A stretch of DNA of 64,000 nucleotides. Source: an uncultured Bacteroidia bacterium (GTDB taxonomy: Bacteria; Bacteroidota; Bacteroidia; Bacteroidales; UBA932). The DNA lies in assembly GCA_902785825.1 (NCBI GenBank), contig CACZZZ010000003.1:62001-126000 (forward strand), in the 5' to 3' direction. The notes beneath the pieces were generated by a model, which made no database searches, was not told where the DNA came from, and saw only the letters and a program-made list of their open reading frames with translations. This document shows, piece after piece, positions 60,338 to 64,000 of this stretch; positions within the stretch are counted from its first letter, which is position 1; every line of letters begins with the position of its first letter. A program made the translations under genes and the position numbers.

Positions 60338-60913
60338 CTAAAAGTCCAGGTCTTCAGTGCCGTCGAATACTTCCTTCCCGTCCTCGTCGTCATCATCCTC
60401 GTCCTCGTCGTCATCGTCCTCCGGCTTGTCCTCGTCAGAGTTGGAGCCAAGCTCGCTGAGCCAGTCGGGTTTCTGGCCGGGAAGGTGGCGCTGGGAGTCG
60501 GGAAGATCCTCGAAAGCGACGTACCCGTTCTCGAATTCAATAGGGTTCGGACCCTTCACGTCGATGATTACCGGGGAGGGCCCTTTTCCTTCCTCTTCTC
60601 CCTCGATTGTGATGATGACGCTTTTCTTGTTCGGAACGTCGTAGAAATATATAAAGGAAGCGACACCTTTTCCGACAGTGTCACCAATAGTGATGTTGTC
60701 CACAGTCCCGTTTCCCAAGTCAAAGAGACCATAACGAGCCACGACTCCGCCATCGGCGTCAAGTGCCTTGAACATTATCAGCTGATCCTGAGGGAACTCC
60801 ATGTCAGCCCTCATCTGCTTGTGAAACTCGTAAAGTGTGGTGCCGGAATCCATCCGGTAAACCCTGTAGAATCCTTTGATTCCAGCCAAGGTGACTCTTA
60901 ATTGATAAACCAT
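60338..60913 (-). CDS. pRiA4b ORF3/IS1096 TnpR-like protein with acidic tail
   Basis: 191 residues from ATG 60913. The domain (YQLRVTLAGIKGFYRVYRMD, TLYEFHKQMRADMEF, YFYDVPNKKSVIITIEG) matches the family named after plasmid pRiA4b ORF-3 and the IS1096 passenger gene; despite the name it is a widespread chromosomal domain of unknown function. The last 40 residues are almost all Asp and Glu. No transposase is nearby, so it is not read as part of a mobile element. Confidence 0.75.
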   Translation of the reverse strand: MVYQLRVTLAGIKGFYRVYRMDSGTTLYEFHKQMRADMEFPQDQLIMFKALDADGGVVARYGLFDLGNGTVDNITIGDTVGKGVASFIYFYDVPNKKSVIITIEGEEEGKGPSPVIIDVKGPNPIEFENGYVAFEDLPDSQRHLPGQKPDWLSELGSNSDEDKPEDDDDEDEDDDDEDGKEVFDGTEDLDF

Positions 60914-60991
60914 ATGACCCAAATAGTATTCAAAAATACAAAAAATCCCGCCCCGTTGCAAAATTATGTGAAAAACCTTAAATTCGTGGAT

Positions 60992-61597
60992 ATGATTCAA
61001 GACTCGTACCTGAGCGTCCCAGCTCCGGCGGAAGGATTGTTCAAGGACAATGGCAGCCGGTTCATATCTTTCGCTTATCCCGTTGAGACTGAGGAAGAAG
61101 TGAAGGACATTGTGGCTGATTTGAAGAAGAGATACCACGATGCCCGGCACCATTGCTACGCCTATCGGCTGGGTTATCTCGGGGACAGGTTCCGGGCCAA
61201 TGACGATGGTGAGCCATCCGGGTCTGCCGGCCGTCCTATTCTCGGCCAGATAGATTCCCGAGGTCTGAGCGACACGCTAGTTGTCGTGGTGAGGTATTTC
61301 GGGGGGATAAAACTCGGAATCCCCGGACTGATCCGGGCCTACAAGACATCGACCTCCGAGGCTCTTGACAAGGCCGGCCAGATCGAGAAGATAGCCGGCA
61401 AGTGGTTCAAAGTCACCTTCGACTATCAGGATATGAACCAGGTCATGAAGATTTTGAAAGACATGGATCTTCCCCAGAAAGACCAGGATTTCGGTATTGG
61501 TTGCTCCCTTAGAACCTGGGTCAGGCTTTCCGGAGAGTCGGATCTGCTTGAGAGGCTGTCAAAGGTCGGGAGCTCTGTCGTTGAAGAAATACAATAA
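60992..61597 (+). CDS. YigZ/IMPACT-family protein
   Basis: 201 residues. IMPACT signature: DSYLSVPAPAEGLFKDNGSR, HHCYAYRLG, NDDGEPSGSAGRPILGQI and VVVRYFGGIKLGIPGLIRAY. Related to eukaryotic IMPACT; bacterial role uncertain. The frame is open to 60902, but ATG 60992 is preferred because family members begin there and the preceding bases contain a promoter-like TTG (60956) and TAAATTCG. Eleven bases before pyrB. Confidence 0.82.
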   Translation: MIQDSYLSVPAPAEGLFKDNGSRFISFAYPVETEEEVKDIVADLKKRYHDARHHCYAYRLGYLGDRFRANDDGEPSGSAGRPILGQIDSRGLSDTLVVVVRYFGGIKLGIPGLIRAYKTSTSEALDKAGQIEKIAGKWFKVTFDYQDMNQVMKILKDMDLPQKDQDFGIGCSLRTWVRLSGESDLLERLSKVGSSVVEEIQ

Positions 61598-61608
61598 AAC
61601 TTAATATT

Positions 61609-62517
61609 ATGCCCAAAAGTTTGATTTCAATCCAGGATTTCACCAAGGAGGAGATACTCCACATTCTGGATATGGCCGCTCTGTTCGAGAAAGATCGTGA
61701 ACGGAGCTTTCTCTCCGGCAAGGTCGTGGCCTGCCTTTTCTTCGAACCGTCAACCAGGACGAGACTCTCTTTCGAGGCGGCAGTCAACCGTCTCGGAGCC
61801 AGGGTGATTGGTTTCCCTGACAACCGCAACACCAGCCAGTCAAAGGGCGAGACCCTCGAGGACACTATAAAGATAGTTTCCAATTATGTGGACCTGATCG
61901 TGATGAGGCATCCGATGGCCGGAGCGGCGGACATCGCCGCCTCCGTGGCTTCCGTGCCGGTGGTCAACGCGGGAGACGGAGCCAACCAGCATCCGAGCCA
62001 AACTCTTCTTGATCTCTATGCTATAAAAAAGACCCAGGGGCGTCTTGATGGCTTGGATGTCAATATGGTAGGAGATCTGAAATACGGCAGGGCCGTCCAT
62101 TCGCTGGTGGATGCCCTCAGGCATTTCAACCCGAAGTTCACATTCACCGCTCCGGAGGAGCTGGAGATGCCAAAGAAGTATCTTGAGATGCTTGACAAGG
62201 ACGGTATCCCTTACCGCCAGGTCTCCAGGATAGAGGATGGCCTGAATGAGTGCGACATCCTCTACATGACCCGTGTCCAGCAGGAAAGGTTCCCTGATAT
62301 GGCGGAATATGAGAAGGTCAAGGATGTCTATAGGCTGACCGCGTCTATGCTCGGCTCCGTCAGGCCCGGGATGAAGGTGATGCACCCGCTCCCCAGGGTT
62401 GGGGAAATCGCCGAGGATGTTGACGCAACTCCGTACGCCTATTATTTCCAGCAGGCCGGAGGCGGAATGTATGTCCGCATGGCGATTATTTCTTATTTAT
62501 TGGGTTATTCCTTTTAA
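61609..62517 (+). CDS. pyrB: Aspartate carbamoyltransferase catalytic subunit
   Basis: Second step of pyrimidine synthesis. 302 residues with carbamoyl-phosphate motif FFEPSTRTRLSFEAA, VMRHPMAGAA, NQHPSQTLLDLY, GDLKYGRAVHSL and MHPLPRVGEIAED. The regulatory subunit gene pyrI, which often follows pyrB, is not present downstream; serC is. Confidence 0.96.
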   Translation: MPKSLISIQDFTKEEILHILDMAALFEKDRERSFLSGKVVACLFFEPSTRTRLSFEAAVNRLGARVIGFPDNRNTSQSKGETLEDTIKIVSNYVDLIVMRHPMAGAADIAASVASVPVVNAGDGANQHPSQTLLDLYAIKKTQGRLDGLDVNMVGDLKYGRAVHSLVDALRHFNPKFTFTAPEELEMPKKYLEMLDKDGIPYRQVSRIEDGLNECDILYMTRVQQERFPDMAEYEKVKDVYRLTASMLGSVRPGMKVMHPLPRVGEIAEDVDATPYAYYFQQAGGGMYVRMAIISYLLGYSF

Positions 62518-62596
62518 ATTACCTATATTTACCCCCGATTCGGTTTTGATTCCTAATCACATAAAATAATAACAGTTAAAAATTGTAATATTCGAA

Positions 62597-63670
62597 ATGA
62601 AAAAGGTCCATGTTTTCAATGCCGGCCCCTGCCTTCTCCCGCAGGTCGCCATCGACAATGCCATAGAGGCTCTGAAAGACTTCAAAGGCACTGGTGTCTC
62701 TGTCCTCAGCATCTCCCACCGCACCAAGGAGTGGGATGAGACTATGGATGAGTGCCGCGCTCTTTGGAGGGAACTGCTCAATATTCCTGACACCCATGAG
62801 GTCATATTCCTCGGAGGCGGTGCCTCGCTTCAGTTCCTCTATGTCGCGATGAACTATCTTGAGAAGAAAGCCGCTTATCTTGAGACAGGTGTCTGGGCAA
62901 AGAAGGCGTTGAAGGAAGCCAAGGGCCTTGGCGACGCTTACGCCCTCGCCAGCTCCGCTGACAAGAACTACTCTTATATTCCTAAGGGATATGTGATCCC
63001 CACGGACATCGACTACTTCCACATCACCACCAACAACACCATCTACGGTACTGAGATCAAGGAAGACATCGACTGCCCCGTCCCTCTCATCGCCGACATG
63101 AGCTCCGACATCATGAGCCGCCCGGTTGACGTGAGCAAGTACGACCTCATCTACGGAGGCGCCCAGAAGAATGTCGGCCCCGCCGGCGCGATCTTCGCCA
63201 TAATTAAGAAAGACTCCCTCGGAAGGGTCTCCAGGTATATTCCCACCATGCTGGACTACCGCACCCACATCGACAAGCTCTCTATGTTCAACACCCCTCC
63301 AGTGTTCTCCATCTACATGATGAACGAGACCCTGAAGTGGCTCAAGGGCATCGGTGGAGTCGAGGCTATCCACAAGATCGACACCGAGAAGGCCAACCTG
63401 CTTTACGGCGAGATCGACCGCAACCCCCTGTTCGTCGGCACAGCCGCCAAGGAAGACCGTTCCATCATGAACGTCTGCTTCGTCATGGCTCCCGGCTATG
63501 AGGCTCTTCAGGACGAGTTCCTCACCTTCGCCAAGGAACACGGCATGATCGGCATCAAGGGTCACCGCTCTGTCGGAGGATTCAGGGCTTCCCTCTACAA
63601 TGCCTGCACCATCGAGGATGTCCAGGCTCTCGTGGACTGCATGAAGGAATTCGAGACTCTTAAGAAATAA
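62597..63670 (+). CDS. serC: Phosphoserine aminotransferase
   Basis: PLP enzyme that makes 3-phosphoserine from 3-phosphohydroxypyruvate. 357 residues: [16 protein letters not shown] at the start, [29 protein letters not shown], the PLP lysine in [14 protein letters not shown] near residue 195 and [15 protein letters not shown] at the end. In E. coli SerC can also act as succinyl-DAP aminotransferase, the one step missing from the lysine operon in this window. serA follows six bases on. Confidence 0.95.
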   Translation: MKKVHVFNAGPCLLPQVAIDNAIEALKDFKGTGVSVLSISHRTKEWDETMDECRALWRELLNIPDTHEVIFLGGGASLQFLYVAMNYLEKKAAYLETGVWAKKALKEAKGLGDAYALASSADKNYSYIPKGYVIPTDIDYFHITTNNTIYGTEIKEDIDCPVPLIADMSSDIMSRPVDVSKYDLIYGGAQKNVGPAGAIFAIIKKDSLGRVSRYIPTMLDYRTHIDKLSMFNTPPVFSIYMMNETLKWLKGIGGVEAIHKIDTEKANLLYGEIDRNPLFVGTAAKEDRSIMNVCFVMAPGYEALQDEFLTFAKEHGMIGIKGHRSVGGFRASLYNACTIEDVQALVDCMKEFETLKK

Positions 63671-63676
63671 TTGGAT

Positions 63677-64000
63677 ATGAAGATATTAGTAGCTACACAG
63701 AAGCCTTTCTCAGCCGCTGCTGTGGCAGGGATCAAGGAGATTGTGGAAGGAGCCGGCCACGAGTTCGCCGCTCTTGAGAAATACGCCGACGCTTCCGAGC
63801 TTGTCGCCGCTGTCGCTGACGCTGACGCCCTCATTATCCGCTCGGACAAAGTTACCGCCGAGGTGCTTGACGCCGCGAAGAACCTGAAGATCGTCGTCCG
63901 CGCCGGTGCGGGGTATGACAATGTGGATCTCGCAGCCGCGACCGCCCACAAGGTAGTCGTGATGAACACTCCCGGACAGAACTCCAACGCCGTGGCCGAG
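63677..64000 (+). CDS. serA: D-3-phosphoglycerate dehydrogenase, 3' end off the window
   Basis: The first 108 codons are present (MKILVATQKPFSAAAVAG, ADALIIRSDKVTAEVLDAA, VRAGAGYDNVDLAAATAH), an exact fit to the N-terminal substrate domain of SerA. First committed step of serine synthesis, in an operon with serC. Confidence 0.9.
   Translation, partial: MKILVATQKPFSAAAVAGIKEIVEGAGHEFAALEKYADASELVAAVADADALIIRSDKVTAEVLDAAKNLKIVVRAGAGYDNVDLAAATAHKVVVMNTPGQNSNAVAE

Noticed and set aside
60357..60440. Low-complexity TCATCG/TCCTCG tract as a microsatellite or regulatory repeat
   Set aside because: It is explained by the Asp/Glu-rich tail encoded on the minus strand.
60338..60913. IS1096 TnpR-like name taken as a sign of a mobile element
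   Set aside because: No transposase, inverted repeats or target duplication around it; the domain is common in chromosomes, and the flanks are miaA and a YigZ gene.
62576..63565. Long minus-strand frame opposite serC
   Set aside because: Antisense to a fully conserved serC with intact PLP motif; no domain seen.
1..64000. CRISPR array, rRNA operon, prophage or transposase
   Set aside because: No regularly spaced repeats, rRNA sequences, phage structural genes or transposase domains were found anywhere in the window.

Overview
The window is a 64-kb stretch of a chromosome from the Bacteroidota, most likely an uncultured or gut/rumen-type member of the Bacteroidales with moderately high GC. 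The evidence is the Bacteroidota-type promoter (TTTG about 19 bases before TAnnTTTG) in front of several genes, near absence of Shine-Dalgarno sequences, GLPGLI and carboxypeptidase-regulatory/TonB-type outer-membrane proteins, a DUF4369-TlpA lipoprotein, a DUF3127 protein, a RecQ with an extended C-terminus and a long-tailed ribosomal protein S16. Nothing here looks like a phage, conjugative element, transposase or CRISPR locus; most of it is core metabolism and information processing with lineage-specific surface and signalling operons between.

Layout. 1-4.8 kb: 3'-truncated dxs and two convergent paralogous MFS transporters. 4.9-10.5 kb: a lysine/diaminopimelate operon (M20 deacylase, lysC, dapB, dapA, dapD, dapF) using the succinylase branch, followed by a DUF4465 lipoprotein. 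11.3-16.8 kb (minus): rpsP-rimM running into a sugar-phosphate operon (PHP protein, aldolase/dehydrogenase fusion, tandem class II aldolase). 16.9-22.2 kb: tRNA-Leu(GAG), an AT-richer outer-membrane receptor, a noncoding stretch with two terminators, then an ECF sigma/anti-sigma/secreted protein/beta-barrel operon. 22.4-30 kb: a membrane TPR-LuxR regulator, a four-gene efflux operon (TolC, HlyD, two ABC-2 permeases, no ATPase) and a divergent AraC regulator. 30-39.7 kb: a small-RNA candidate, a sugar MFS with ROK kinase, uvrA, a metallo-hydrolase, two tandem deoxynucleoside kinases, a GH53 galactanase and a TlpA lipoprotein. 39.7-49.2 kb: metG, dnaG, a DUF308 protein, a PHP phosphatase, recQ, an FKBP isomerase and a DUF3127 protein. 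49.2-55.7 kb (minus): a compact signalling operon with a small alarmone synthetase, a stand-alone alarmone hydrolase, an APH-like kinase, a sensor/PP2C/ATPase protein, a STAS protein and a K+/H+ antiporter. 55.9-64 kb: a GLPGLI protein fused to the remains of a BlaI repressor with its partner outer-membrane protein, then miaA, a pRiA4b ORF3-like protein, a YigZ protein, pyrB, serC and the start of serA.

The most unusual signals are (i) three families of short dispersed DNA repeats that sit in frame inside conserved genes (dapF, metG, dnaG, the M20 deacylase, an MFS transporter and a metallo-hydrolase), adding short recurrent peptides; (ii) the signalling operon that joins partner switching to a split alarmone synthetase/hydrolase pair; (iii) the BlaI remnant-GLPGLI fusion that keeps an operator-like dyad on its promoter; and (iv) gene-less promoter-terminator units at 19.77-19.87 kb and 30.04-30.17 kb that look like small RNAs or attenuated leaders.
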